Assembly (NCBI GenBank): GCA_004764695.1
Contig: SMSO01000037.1
Span: 4,462,337 to 4,526,336 of the forward strand
Direction of reading: 5' to 3'
Source of the DNA: Schizochytrium sp. TIO01
Lineage: Eukaryota; Sar; Bigyra; Thraustochytrida; Thraustochytriidae
Length of the DNA stretch: 64,000 nt
The translations under genes and the position numbers were made by a program. This document shows, in pieces, positions 49,540 through 59,590 of the stretch. The stretch's first letter is position 1. The number at the start of each line of letters is the position of its first letter. Under the pieces are notes generated by a model that was given only the letters and a program-made list of their open reading frames with translations, was not told the origin of the DNA and ran no database searches.

Positions 49540-51810
49540 ATGATGCTGGGCATGCAGGCGACGGCGGTGCGGCTCGCGTCGCGGAGGACGACGGCGGCGG
49601 CGACGGCGTTGCTTTCGACGGCGGCGAAGGCGCAGGGAGCAAGGCAAGCTGGGCTTGAAGGCGCTGGCGAGATGCAGATGTTTGACAAAATTCTCGTGGC
49701 GAATCGAGGCGAGATCGCTTGCCGTGTTTTCAGGACTGCACGCAGACTTGGAGTGAGGACCGTAGCGGTCTACAGTGACGCGGACGCTGCCGCAGAACAT
49801 GTGAAACAGGCTGACGAGGCGTACAGGCTTGGAGGACCCGCTGCGTCTGAGAGCTACTTGCTTGGAGACAAAATTTGTGAGATTGCCCTCGCATGCGGAG
49901 CCCAGGGAATCCATCCCGGCTATGGGTTCCTGTCCGAAAACGCACAGTTTGCGCATAAGTGTGCCTCGAAGGGCTTGACGTTTATTGGGCCGCCTTCATC
50001 AGCAATCACAAGTATGGGTTCCAAATCCGAATCAAAGAACATCATGGAGGCCGCAGGCGTGCCGTGCACTCCGGGATATCACGGTGAGGACCAGGATTTA
50101 GCCACTCTTGTCGATGCTGCGAAACGGATCGGATTCCCGGTGATGTTGAAAGCTGTAATGGGAGGAGGAGGCAAGGGAATGCGTGTGGTGGAACGTGAGG
50201 AAGACCTTGCAGAAAACATCGAGGCATGCCAACGGGAGGCCCTGGCTTCCTTCGGAGACGAACGCATCCTGATTGAGAAGTTCCTGCGTAAGCCGCGGCA
50301 CATTGAGCTCCAAGTCTTTGCAGACACTTTTGGAAATACTGTGCACCTTTTCGAGCGCGACTGCTCTGTTCAGCGCAGACACCAAAAGGTTCTCGAGGAG
50401 GCCCCGGCACCCGGGATGCCGGTAGCTCTCCGTGAGAAGATGGGTGCTGCGGCTGTAGCGGCTGCAAAGGCTGTTGGCTATGTCGGCGCTGGCACAGTCG
50501 AGTTCATGGTCGATGCCGAACAGGAAATGAGCGTCGATTCACCCTTTTACTTTATGGAGATGAACACTCGTCTTCAGGTTGAACACCCTGTTTCTGAAAT
50601 GATCACCGGCGTTGATCTCGTTGAGTGGCAGCTTCGCGTGGCTAGTGGCCAGCCTTTGCCCGTGAAAGACCAGTCGGAGATTAACCTCCGTGGACATGCT
50701 ATTGAGGCCCGTGTTTATGCCGAAAGCCCTGGAACTGGGTTCCTTCCTGGTTCTGGCAAAATCCGCCATCTGCGCGAGCCCAAGCTCGAGACCTCCCACG
50801 GCGACTACCCCGATACCACTTATGTCAACAGTCTTCGCATTGAGACTGGAGTCAGTGAAGGTGATAACGTTTCGGTCTTCTATGATCCTATGATTAGTAA
50901 GGTTGTTGTGCACGGTGCCAACCGTCAGGCTGCACTTCGTCAGCTCGAGTCTGCCCTTAGCCAGTACCGTGTTGTTGGTGTGCCAACCAACATTGAGTTC
51001 CTCCTCTCTTGCCTTCGTCACGACGCATTCCAAGAGGGCGGTGTTGGCACTGACTTCATCGGAAAGTATCAAGACCAGCTTCTTGGCCAGGCCCCAAGCC
51101 TTCAGGCTGATGCCAACGCGGCTGCTCTTGCGGTAATGTCGCGTGCACTCATGTCCGCGCAAAGCGCCTCACCTGTTGCTCTTCCCTACGGATTCCGTCT
51201 TTCCACTTCGATGTTGCAGCGTGTCAAGCTCGACTTGATTACGGATGATGGTAGCGAAACTCGCCGCGTTAATGTCGCAGCCAAAACCCTAGCTTCTGAC
51301 CCGCGACCTGATGCAGCTCAAATTTCTTTTGAAGTACAAGTGACCCCGGAGACTGATGATGAGGATGCCACCGTGGAATCCACTACCGTGCATGTTACTG
51401 CTGATCCTCATCAGTCCAAGCATGAAGTCATGCGCGTCACCGTCAATGGACGCCCTACTCTCATTGCACCTGTTATTGACACCAAAAACGGCGACCTTTG
51501 TCTTTTTGATGCTTCCTACGGTCTTGGCGCGCTCCCTCGCCTTTTGTATCGTGTAGCCACTGTGCCCCAGGCTCAGAGTGCCCAGGCCGCTGGTCTCGGT
51601 GGCGCTATCAAGGCGCCTATGCCTGGTAAGATTATCAAGGTGCTTGTTGCCCCAGGTGATGAGGTCAAGAAGGACCAGACGTTGATTATCGCTGAGTCCA
51701 TGAAGATGGAAACTCAACTGAAGGCGTCTATCGATGGTACTGTCCAGGAAGTCAACGTTTCAGCAGGGGACTTTGTCAACGATGGACAGGTTCTTTGTAT
51801 TGTCGAGTGA
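49540..51810 (+). CDS. MCCC1: 3-methylcrotonyl-CoA carboxylase, biotin-carrying alpha subunit, mitochondrial
   Basis: The 756-aa protein carries out ATP-dependent carboxylation of biotin in leucine breakdown. It begins with an Arg/Ala-rich mitochondrial presequence (about 1-45). A complete biotin carboxylase follows: KILVANRGEIACRV, the Gly-rich ATP loop MGGGGKGMRVV, RHIELQV, FERDCSVQRRHQKVLEEAPAP, and the catalytic MNTRLQVEHPVSE block. After a BT-type linker there is a biotinyl domain with ESMKMET, K722 being the biotin attachment site. Layout and length fit MCC-alpha rather than pyruvate carboxylase. Propionyl-CoA carboxylase alpha is the main alternative, but GYHGEDQ and the RDCSVQRRHQK context are closer to MCC. 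The beta subunit is not in this window. The frame extends upstream to GTG 49495; ATG 49540 starts the presequence. Confidence 0.88.
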   Translation: MMLGMQATAVRLASRRTTAAATALLSTAAKAQGARQAGLEGAGEMQMFDKILVANRGEIACRVFRTARRLGVRTVAVYSDADAAAEHVKQADEAYRLGGPAASESYLLGDKICEIALACGAQGIHPGYGFLSENAQFAHKCASKGLTFIGPPSSAITSMGSKSESKNIMEAAGVPCTPGYHGEDQDLATLVDAAKRIGFPVMLKAVMGGGGKGMRVVEREEDLAENIEACQREALASFGDERILIEKFLRKPRHIELQVFADTFGNTVHLFERDCSVQRRHQKVLEEAPAPGMPVALREKMGAAAVAAAKAVGYVGAGTVEFMVDAEQEMSVDSPFYFMEMNTRLQVEHPVSEMITGVDLVEWQLRVASGQPLPVKDQSEINLRGHAIEARVYAESPGTGFLPGSGKIRHLREPKLETSHGDYPDTTYVNSLRIETGVSEGDNVSVFYDPMISKVVVHGANRQAALRQLESALSQYRVVGVPTNIEFLLSCLRHDAFQEGGVGTDFIGKYQDQLLGQAPSLQADANAAALAVMSRALMSAQSASPVALPYGFRLSTSMLQRVKLDLITDDGSETRRVNVAAKTLASDPRPDAAQISFEVQVTPETDDEDATVESTTVHVTADPHQSKHEVMRVTVNGRPTLIAPVIDTKNGDLCLFDASYGLGALPRLLYRVATVPQAQSAQAAGLGGAIKAPMPGKIIKVLVAPGDEVKKDQTLIIAESMKMETQLKASIDGTVQEVNVSAGDFVNDGQVLCIVE

Positions 51811-53008
51811 TTTGTTTTCTTAAATATTTCCTCAAAGTCGATTAATTGTGCCCCTCTACTTCAAAGAAAAAACAAAAAGACCAATCATCCAGAAAGCAAA
51901 CTAATAAAATTAAAACGTTTATCTATCATTATAAAAGACTGATTCTTTCCATCGTTGTAATGATCCTACACCCACCAGCATACATAAACTGAAACTCCGA
52001 AGTGCAATATGTTACTAAACAAAATGAAGTTTTTTAAAACTCATGTTTCTTGCTCTCAAGAAGTTTTAGCGATAGACTTTTGACTTATAAGAGTACTTAA
52101 GGATTGATTTAGTTCAAAAAGGCTGCTACTATGGTACCGCTTAGCTACCAACCTTCCGTTCCAGCTTCTCAATTTCCAGAGACTAAAAAAGAGAAAGGTT
52201 GGTAGGGCATATTTAAAGATTAAACAATTAAGCAGCAAGTTTTTAGCTCATGAAGAAAGCTTGCTAAGGCAAAGTATCGGAGTGTCCTGTTCAAAGGAAA
52301 TTAAGCTTCAAGTGAAAGTAGAAGCTGAGTAGGCTCTTCAAAAATTCTGAGAGCTGCTTCGACCAAATAAAAATAGCTTGCAGAGCAGGTATGAACTTTA
52401 AAGAGAGAGCACTTGCGCTCTCAAATAGAGCTCGCTCTCAATTCTAGAGCTCGCTCTCAATTCTAGAGCGCGCTATCACTTTTGCTAGTAGTGGATTATG
52501 GATGCTACTGTGTAATTACTTCTAAGTAGGGGTAGGAGTAGATAATGTTTTAATCAAAAGTTATATTTAATGATCAAAGGAAATGGTAGGTAGTACCTAC
52601 TATGTTTTCTACTAGGAGAGTTATTATTCTTTTAATAAAATGCACTTCATACAGATTGTCACAGAATTTGCTAAGCTCAGCGATAACATCAAAATTGTTT
52701 ATATGTTAAACGCAGAAATCAGGTGAATGCGTGCAGCAGTTCTTGAACTTCGAGGTGAGGCAATCTAGCAAGCAAACTGCATATCTTCAACACAACAGTC
52801 CACACCGAGATTGGGTCGCGTACTATCAGAGGAGCAGCGTTTCTGACTTCTGATTTCTGAAAAGCCTCTTTCTGAAGAGGCTACCTTGCCACAGTGGTAG
52901 ACCAACCTTCGTTGCAAAGCACTGCATCTACAGAAAAAGCCTCGGTGCATCCACCAGTAAACAAAGGCGAACTAATACGCAATACTAGACCGCCACCCAG
53001 ATCAAAAA
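51811..53008. other. Intergenic spacer with 19-bp tandem repeat
   Basis: AT-rich, without supported ORFs. A 19-bp unit is repeated 2.7 times at 52426-52479, next to a GAGAGC/GCTCTC inverted repeat. The end must contain the promoter of the SUMO-like gene. Confidence 0.6.
52426..52479. repeat. 19-bp tandem repeat, 2.7 copies
   Basis: TAGAGCTCGCTCTCAATTC occurs twice in perfect tandem (52426-52463), followed by a degenerate partial copy. Confidence 0.9.
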
Positions 53009-53803
53009 ATGTCGGGAGCCGAAGATAGAGTATCTACAAACAACACAGTGGAAATGAAAGCTGATGACTGTCGCATTGTCCAGTTCTTCATTTGCAATAA
53101 CGACCCTAATGTGTCTAGCTTAGGTGTGCGATTGAGTAAGAGTGACTTGTTTTCGAAGGCTATCAAAGATTACAAAAACCGCCTTCTCCCAGGAACTGCA
53201 CTTGAGACTCTGCGCTTTTCCCTCGAAAACAAGTGCTTAGATGCTCAGAAGTCCATCGAAGAGCTGTAGGTTTTTTAAGTTTATGTATTTGCTTCTTCTC
53301 GAGACAAATCCTTTGGTACAAATTAACTAACTTGATTGACTGCAAATGTATTGTTCGTACAGTGGAATAAAGAATGGTGACTGTGTTATCTGTCATCAAG
53401 AGGGAGTAGAGCAAGGGACCACAAACAACAACACTGTCAAGGTGGTCCAAAAGGACACTCCAAATGATGGAATTGTTGTCTTGAACTTCAAGGGTGCAAG
53501 TATCGACTGCAGGAACATGAGACTTACGGTTCCCTCTAATAAACTCATGGGCGATGTCTGCAGGTTTTATCTGAAAAAGGCTGGTTCAGACCGAGATTTA
53601 AAGCAATGCAGGTTCCTTGTCGATGGGGTTTCTATTGATGCTGGCAAAACTGTTGCTGAAAAGTAAGTTTGAAACACACGATACTCTGTGTTGACCTTGT
53701 TATTTGACAAGCTAACTCACAAAGGAAAATCATTGATATGTACAGCGAAATAGAACATGAAGACCAGATTGACGTTTTTGCACCAGCAACCGGGGGATTT
53801 TAA
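53009..53803 (+). CDS. Tandem SUMO-like-domain protein (Rad60-SLD type), three exons
   Basis: The CDS joins 53009-53265, 53363-53662 and 53746-53803, giving 204 aa. Introns are 97 bp (GTAGGT...TACAG) and 83 bp (GTAAGT...TACAG); both restore frame exactly. Two ubiquitin-like beta-grasp domains follow one another. The first (about 20-98) ends SIEELGIKNGDCVIC. The second (about 118-204) has MRLTVPSNKLMGDVCRFY, QCRFLVDGVSIDAGKTVAE and EIEHEDQIDVFAPATGGF. The FxxDGxxI...T...ExxDxIDV...GG pattern is that of SUMO and Rad60-SLD domains. Tandem SUMO-like domains occur in RAD60/ESC2/NIP45, genome-stability factors. The C-terminal GG followed by one Phe resembles a SUMO precursor awaiting protease cleavage, which those factors lack. 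Whether it is conjugated is unknown. ATG 53009 lies in A-rich context. Confidence 0.85.
53266..53362 (+). other. Intron 1 of the SUMO-like gene
   Basis: Starts GTAGGT after GAGCT and ends TTCGTACAG before TGGAATA. An in-frame TAG lies at its first codon, so splicing is required to connect the two conserved halves of domain 1. Confidence 0.85.
53663..53745 (+). other. Intron 2 of the SUMO-like gene
   Basis: Starts with the consensus GTAAGT and ends ATGTACAG. Splicing replaces an immediate in-frame stop with the conserved EIEHEDQIDV end of the SUMO-like fold. Confidence 0.88.
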
Positions 53804-53961
53804 AATTTGTATGGTGCTTGGAAGACAATACATAATAAAACTAGATTTAAACACTTTTAAAAGAGATAACTTTTGGCCTCAATTTCGCATTCATATTAAC
53901 CTTATCTCAACAGTGAACATTTTGAAAAGGTACTGCTCGTGCTTGTTAAACAACTTTGGGT

Positions 53962-54567
53962 TTATTTGCCAATTTCAAACACGTTTAGTGTCATTGCGAC
54001 ATACGAGTAATAGCCAGAAATGGATACAGTTTCCACAATCTCTTTGTCAGTGAAATGCTTCTGCATCGCAGCGTAGGCTTCGTCAGACGCCTTGTGGCTG
54101 TAAAGTACTTCATGGATAAACCTTTGCATTACAGCCTCGCGATTGTCGCCCTCCAGCTGGCCACCAGACTCAAGGACATTAATGTAGTCCTCTGGAACGC
54201 CAGCACGGCGAGCCTCTTCAACGTGGATGTCCCATTCCGTCTGGCTTTGGCGAGCCTTTGCAGTGGTAAGGATAACAATTTCCGATTCGTACAAAGAAAG
54301 ATCTGTCTCATATCGGCAAATGCGGCCAAGGCCCTGCGCGGCCATGCAGAGATCTGGGTTCGCCAGCCATGGTCCGAAAGGGCCTTTGACTCCTGTCGTC
54401 CGTGTCCGCTGGATATCGTCCAGGATCTCCTTCTGGCGAGCATCGGGATTTGTAGGGCCTTTGAAGCGGCCTGTGCTAAAGCCCCGGCATGCTTGACTCT
54501 CTCGGGCTGTGCGAGCGAAGCTTTGAGATCTCCACCTCAAGTTCCGCAGCAAGCTCGAAGCGATCAT
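53962..54567 (-). CDS. AhpD/carboxymuconolactone decarboxylase-like protein
   Basis: This 201-aa protein has a basic, Ser/Arg-rich N-terminus (about 1-33, MIASSLLRNLRWRSQSF) that looks like a mitochondrial presequence. The core has GPFGPWLANPDL, LSLYESEIVILTTAKARQSQTEWDIHVEEARRAGVPEDYI, as in the CMD family. The AhpD-type CxxC redox pair is absent (ARQSQTEWDIH instead), so it is not a canonical peroxidase partner; it is closer to the CMD decarboxylase branch or an uncharacterised relative. Substrate unknown. It ends 158 bp from the convergent SUMO-like gene. ATG 54567 is the first codon of the presequence. Confidence 0.82.
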   Translation of the reverse strand: MIASSLLRNLRWRSQSFARTARESQACRGFSTGRFKGPTNPDARQKEILDDIQRTRTTGVKGPFGPWLANPDLCMAAQGLGRICRYETDLSLYESEIVILTTAKARQSQTEWDIHVEEARRAGVPEDYINVLESGGQLEGDNREAVMQRFIHEVLYSHKASDEAYAAMQKHFTDKEIVETVSISGYYSYVAMTLNVFEIGK

Positions 54568-55444
54568 GTTTCCTGATGATGCACTCTGAAGTTCTCAAGC
54601 CTGCGTACCTTGGAGGTCGAAAAGGGCAAAGCACAGACACGTTCGAGGTTTGTATCTACTTTCAGAAACAAAGGTGGAAGGGCCAGGCACTTGGATCCGA
54701 GTCGGAATTATGCGACGTTGAATCCAAGGTAGAATTGCGTTGAATTTCTTGGATAAACAAATCAACGAAGACCTAGGATAAATAAGGTCCGTCTATTACA
54801 ACCTAATGAGCTAAGTCCTACAAAGGTGCTTGAAACGACCTCAAGTAGGCCACCTTGTTTTCCAATGTGAGATAGTTGAGTTCGGCAACCATGATAAAGA
54901 TAGGGATGATACATCTTGCACTGGAAGAATTGTTATGGTTTACTTGTTTTATGTGATCTAAGAAAAATGGTACGATACACTACTAGTGGAAGGTTTAGGC
55001 AGATACATAGTAGTCTCAGTGAGCTCCAGACCAGGATTTGTGAAAGCACTATCTTGTGTAGACAAGATTCAAGAGTTCAAAGAAGCAGGCACGGTGAATG
55101 AACCCCTTGCCACTCTTACTATTCTCAGGTTATAAGTTAAGATTTTTTAGCCTGGGCAAAGGCTCAAGCCAAAGCAATCACTCATTGATTCCCCGCTGCT
55201 GCAGTGGACTTGGTACTACTATTAGCTCCACTTAGCCAGTGGCATTTCTATGAAATAACTATAAAAACAAAAGTTTATTTCTACCAGGTAGGGCAAAATT
55301 CTCGCATCCATCCTGATTAACGCTGGACTATGAGACTCAACTGTTTTGTTCAAGTTCAAGTGAAGCATCTGACTCGAATGCACCTCGTTATAAGATCATT
55401 TGCAATTCTCTCCCGTTGCGGTAGTGGTAGTCAATAGTTTGTAA

Positions 55445-55468
55445 TCTAGGTCTCAATATGGACCTAGA
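55445..55468. repeat. 8-bp stem, 8-nt loop inverted repeat
   Basis: TCTAGGTC (55445-55452) pairs with GACCTAGA (55461-55468) around TCAATATG. A B-box-like GGTCGAATC follows and GGTAGTGGTAG precedes it, giving a faint tRNA-like look, but no acceptor stem closes. Confidence 0.85.
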
Positions 55469-56086
55469 GGTCGAATCAACATCCTTTTCGTAGAATCAAA
55501 TATGAAACCAGCGATTAAGCTTGATGCTTCCCCGAATGGCATGCACCTATGCATAATAGCACGTAAGTATTTAGCAAGCAAGCATTGACATCACGACAGC
55601 TAATATAAACACCAGGGTAAACTAAATCAGCCGACCAGTTGTTGGCTGATTTAGTTTAAGGTTCATTTGTTAAATTAGAGCTCTGCATCGCAATACCTGA
55701 GGCTGTCAACTCCGCGTTTGGCCGGATCATTTTCTGAGACTCATGTGGCCACACTTGAATCCATCAACCAACGAGCATGCTCTAGAATTCAATCAACCCC
55801 CAAAGATTTCGGGTGACAATGGTATAGGCAAGCCAAAGAGGTATTTTAAGGGTGACTGTTTTTATGCCATTCGTTACCGATACCGCGGGATGCTTAACGG
55901 ATGCGTTTGCGCTCTGTGAGTGCGTTTGCTCGCTGCCCTTGCCAAGGCTCGGTTCGGCAGACGCTGGGTTCCCCACTATCTCGAAGGTAGAACCTCTTAC
56001 GGGTGAGCTAGTGGAAACGCGCTCTTGGTCAGGACCACAGAAGACCACGAGTAAAGAAGAAGTACTACTAGCCAAAGCATTAATGA

Positions 56087-56132
56087 ATTCATTCATTCAT
56101 TCATTCATTCATTCATTCATTCATTCATTCAT
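56087..56132. repeat. (ATTC)n microsatellite
   Basis: Eleven to twelve ATTC units; makes a spurious Phe-Ile-His-Ser repeat. Confidence 0.95.
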
Positions 56133-57154
56133 GCAGAATGTTGATTGGAGCAACCATGTGCACGTTAGAGGGGCTGCGAGGAAGTCAATTGGCCGGATTG
56201 CGAAGCCAGAAGGCAGCTTCCTGAAGCTGTCTTGCATAGCATTAATGCTGCCGAAGGCGAGGTGTATTTACCTTTTATGGCTCGATATCAAGAAGCGAAG
56301 AGTATCTCCTACTACATAGGAGAGGTAGTAAGTAAGTAAGTAAGTAGGTAGTAGCGCTGGTTTCTTTCTATTGCCATGTGCAACTGGACAAGACAAATTT
56401 AGAAGCCTTCGGTCGTAAGGCGTGCCCTACCTACACGCAGATCTTGAAGTTTACTAGCTAGTGTCAACCAACACGACAGGCACAGGCAGCGATGGCCGAG
56501 GGGCCCACGTATAGGGGGTACGACAGAGCCAAAGGGTGAATGAGGGAAAGAAAAAGGACTACTTAAAGAAAGCCACCCTATCTTCATGGTAAGAAAAGGA
56601 ACAACATAACCTGAGTTCACGAGGAATGTAATTTAATTTTATATGTATCTCAACTGCCTAAAGCTCATCGATCAAAGATAAACTACGGAGGGCTCCTGCT
56701 CATTTGGCCTTTCGCAGCGAAACGTGTATTGTCTCCTGGGAAACACAGGATCGCAGAAGTTGATCAACGACAAAGGAGGAATCAAAGAAAGCAGGAAAGA
56801 ACGCTTTCATCATCTTGTTATCTTTGTTTTTGTCTTTTCTTTTCTTTTCTTTTCTTTTCTTTCTTTTTGGTAAAAAGAAACAGAAACAATCACAATTTTT
56901 GGGCGAAAAACAAAGACGCGCTGAGTCTCTCTCTCGCGACGGCCGCGCGAGGTTTGATATCGGCTGCGCCGCAACCCCTGCAGAATCCATTGAGTAACGC
57001 GTGGCATCACTCAACTGACTCTGGGCGCACACTTGTTCTATCGTATTGCTCTGTTGCGATCGATAGGTCAAAGGGGCTTGAAGCAGAGCAGTCGACCAAC
57101 ACTTAGGAATTAACTCTTGTGCGATCAGCTCGGCTTTACTACGCACGACTCAAG

Positions 57155-58903
57155 ATGGGCGAGGAATCAATCGCCAAATTTGGCAGCGCTGAGTTCATCT
57201 TCAACGCATGTGCCGCTCTAGGATGTGTTACACTGGCGTCTCTGGCGGCAGGCCTTACGATGGGTTTAATCGGCATCGACCCGATGCGGCTTCAGATCCT
57301 CATGGAATCCGAGGAGGCACACTGCACAAGCGTGAGACAGCGTAAGGAGCTCCGCGAAGAAAAGTCATGTGCCAAGTCGATTCTCCCAGTAGTCACCAGG
57401 CATCATTTACTACTAGTGACCCTGCTGTTGCTTAACTCCATCGCAAACGAGTGCCTCCCGCTATTCTTAGACGAGATTGTACCAAGCTGGCTCGCGATCA
57501 TTCTCAGTGTGACGCTTGTGCTTCTTTGTGGTGAAATCATTCCGAGTGCCATCTTCACTGGCCCAAATCAGCTCTACGTAGCGGCCCGATTCGTGCCAGT
57601 TGTAAAATTCACAATGTTCATCATGTGGCCCATCGCCTACCCGATCAGCCGCATTCTGGACTACTGCCTCGGCGAGGAGCAGGATGACAAATTCAACAAA
57701 GCTGAGCTGAGGGCTCTCGTTAAACTTCACGGACAGACATCCCACCGAAGGTCTTCATCTGCAGCCAAAGCATCAGACACAGGTTCGAACCATGGAGGAC
57801 GCAGGATGACAGCTCGCGTGTCATCTGCTGAGATCAAGTCCAAGCTTACAGAGATTGGAGTCGACGAGCGCACCGCAAGTATGGCCGCCATGGCCACAGC
57901 GGCTGCAGCAGAGGCTATTGAGGAGGAAGAAAATGACTTCTGGGGCTCAGAAACCCATGGTCTCAACACGACGCTTGGAGCCGTTGCCGGAAACAACACC
58001 GTATCACCGGATCTGGAAAACAGCCCTGGACTTGCAAGCCGTCACGATCTTTCCCGTGCTGGAAGCATGGCAACTACGCGCACCGATAACGGGCTCGAGC
58101 TGGATGAAATCCTTATTATGAACGGAGCGCTCGATCTCAAAGAGACAACCGCAGAAGATAAAATGATCCCCCTAATGCACGTATACATGCTTAGTATGGA
58201 GGACACCCTCACAATGTCGAAACTTGCTGACCTTGTGGCCGAGGGCCACAGTCGTATCCCCGTTTATGAAGGCGAGCGTACTAACATTCGTGGCTTGCTG
58301 CTTGTGAAAAAACTTATTGTAATTGACCCCAATGACTCCCGCCGCGTAGATACACTTTACCTGCGTATGCCCGTCTTCGTTAAGCCAGAGATCACTCTTT
58401 TGGAGCTTCTCAACGAATTCCAAAAGGGGCACAGTCATATGGCAATTGTCACGGACCAACCAGACACCATGGAGGCAAACATCAAAGCAGAAGAGCCCAT
58501 TGACGAATCAGTCAATGTTTTCGGAATCTGTACTTTGGAAGATATCATGGAGGCTCTCATCCGTGAGGACATTAGCGACGAGACTGACTTTGCTGTCAGT
58601 GTTAAGCAAGCTTTGTTCACACAGCAACGCAAACAGCGCCTCACTGCATTTGCACTTAAGCAGAAGCAGCAGCGCAAGCTTGCTCTGTCCGGGGTTGCGG
58701 CTCTTGTTGGGGCCAAATCGCGTACCAAGACAGTCAATCCGACATCTTATGGCGCAGTCCGTGATGCATACTCATCAGGCACGATGAGTCCTCGATTTCA
58801 GCGCTCTCAGGATGACCAAGATGACGACGGGGCTCAGGACGCAGATGTAAACGGGTTGTCGACTGCTTCCCATAGTACCCCCTTGCTCCCGAAAGACAAC
58901 TAA
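57155..58903 (+). CDS. CNNM/Mam3-type transporter with DUF21 and CBS pair
   Basis: The 582-aa protein is a membrane Mg2+/divalent-cation transporter or transport regulator of the CNNM (ACDP)/CorC family. Residues about 10-185 form the DUF21 domain, with AAGLTMGLIGID, LLVTLLLLNSIANECLPLFLDE, and the family mark LLCGEIIPSAIFTGPNQLYVAARF. A long Ser/Ala/Glu-rich linker follows (about 190-330). The CBS pair is at about 335-480 (DKMIPLMHVYMLSMEDTL, GHSRIPVYEGERTNIRGLLLVKKLI, GHSHMAIVTDQ, VFGICTLEDIMEALI). In this family the CBS pair senses adenine nucleotides or Mg-ATP. The C-terminus is Ser/Asp-rich without the cyclic-nucleotide-like domain of animal CNNMs. The location is a plasma or vacuolar membrane. 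Start is the first ATG after the GTG-led frame. Confidence 0.92.
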   Translation: MGEESIAKFGSAEFIFNACAALGCVTLASLAAGLTMGLIGIDPMRLQILMESEEAHCTSVRQRKELREEKSCAKSILPVVTRHHLLLVTLLLLNSIANECLPLFLDEIVPSWLAIILSVTLVLLCGEIIPSAIFTGPNQLYVAARFVPVVKFTMFIMWPIAYPISRILDYCLGEEQDDKFNKAELRALVKLHGQTSHRRSSSAAKASDTGSNHGGRRMTARVSSAEIKSKLTEIGVDERTASMAAMATAAAAEAIEEEENDFWGSETHGLNTTLGAVAGNNTVSPDLENSPGLASRHDLSRAGSMATTRTDNGLELDEILIMNGALDLKETTAEDKMIPLMHVYMLSMEDTLTMSKLADLVAEGHSRIPVYEGERTNIRGLLLVKKLIVIDPNDSRRVDTLYLRMPVFVKPEITLLELLNEFQKGHSHMAIVTDQPDTMEANIKAEEPIDESVNVFGICTLEDIMEALIREDISDETDFAVSVKQALFTQQRKQRLTAFALKQKQQRKLALSGVAALVGAKSRTKTVNPTSYGAVRDAYSSGTMSPRFQRSQDDQDDDGAQDADVNGLSTASHSTPLLPKDN

Positions 58904-59104
58904 GTCAGCCTACTTCATTCTGTCCATCTAGGTCTAGCTAGTGATACCCTGAACACCACACCACCACCACAAACAACAACAGCAAAAACACCAAGAACAA
59001 TAACACTGGTGGTAGTGGTAATAGCTAATAGCTGTTGCATGTCAATGACTAGGCTCGCTCAGGCTGGGTGAATGAAATTTCTGTGTGCCATGTGCCATTG
59101 ATGA

Positions 59105-59590
59105 TCACCAATATTCCGTACGTCCAGTAACAGTTAAAACCATAATAATATTAAACACCCAAAGTACTTGCCTAGGAGGCGCAACCCTAATCGATCCAGA
59201 GGATTCGACCTCAGAAAAGCATGTGCCACCGTACTGGTCTACGCAGATTACAGGCACGTAAATCGCGTTTCCCAGATCGTCGAAATTTTGTGTCCACACC
59301 TCATCAGAAGAATAGCCCCAATTCTGGATTTTGTACGGCGACTCTGTAGAACGGGAGAGGCATCGCGAGTCAAGGGCCCAGCATGAGGTTCGTTCACCCG
59401 CATGTGTGCAGTGATCGCAGTTTAAGGTCGATCCTCCAGGAAGACACACGGCGAGGGCTACGTTTTCACGATTGCTGACTGACTCACCGCTCTGCAGAGG
59501 ATAGCAGCTGCTAGCTTCAGCCCCATGCCAGCTCCCACATATAACCAAAGTTATAGCGAGCTGTGCAAGCCAACCAAGCTGCAGCATCAT
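59105..59590 (-). CDS. Small secreted Cys-containing protein
   Basis: This 161-aa protein begins with a signal peptide (about 1-26, ending AEA-SSC). The mature part has eight Cys in a compact arrangement (SSCYPL, CLPGG, CDHCTH, SCWALDSRC, VPVICVDQYGGTCF), likely disulfide-bonded. The last ~20 residues (VLWVFNIIMVLTV) are hydrophobic, so the protein may be anchored. They could instead be intron sequence read through: the AG/GCAAGT near PPRQV resembles a GC-type donor. I recognise no family. The gene sits between convergent CNNM (+) and divergent sequence near the Nudix gene. Confidence 0.7.
   Translation of the reverse strand: MMLQLGWLAQLAITLVICGSWHGAEASSCYPLQSGESVSNRENVALAVCLPGGSTLNCDHCTHAGERTSCWALDSRCLSRSTESPYKIQNWGYSSDEVWTQNFDDLGNAIYVPVICVDQYGGTCFSEVESSGSIRVAPPRQVLWVFNIIMVLTVTGRTEYW

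Larger units (their letters stand above)
54568..57154. other. Intergenic region with stem-loop and (ATTC)n
   Basis: Divergent spacer between the CMD-like and CNNM genes. No supported ORF. It contains a tRNA-like stem-loop (55445-55468), an ATTC microsatellite (56087-56132), an AGTA run near 56325-56350 and TTTTC units near 56830-56865. A GTG at 57119 lies in frame with the next gene, but the first ATG is at 57155. Confidence 0.55.
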
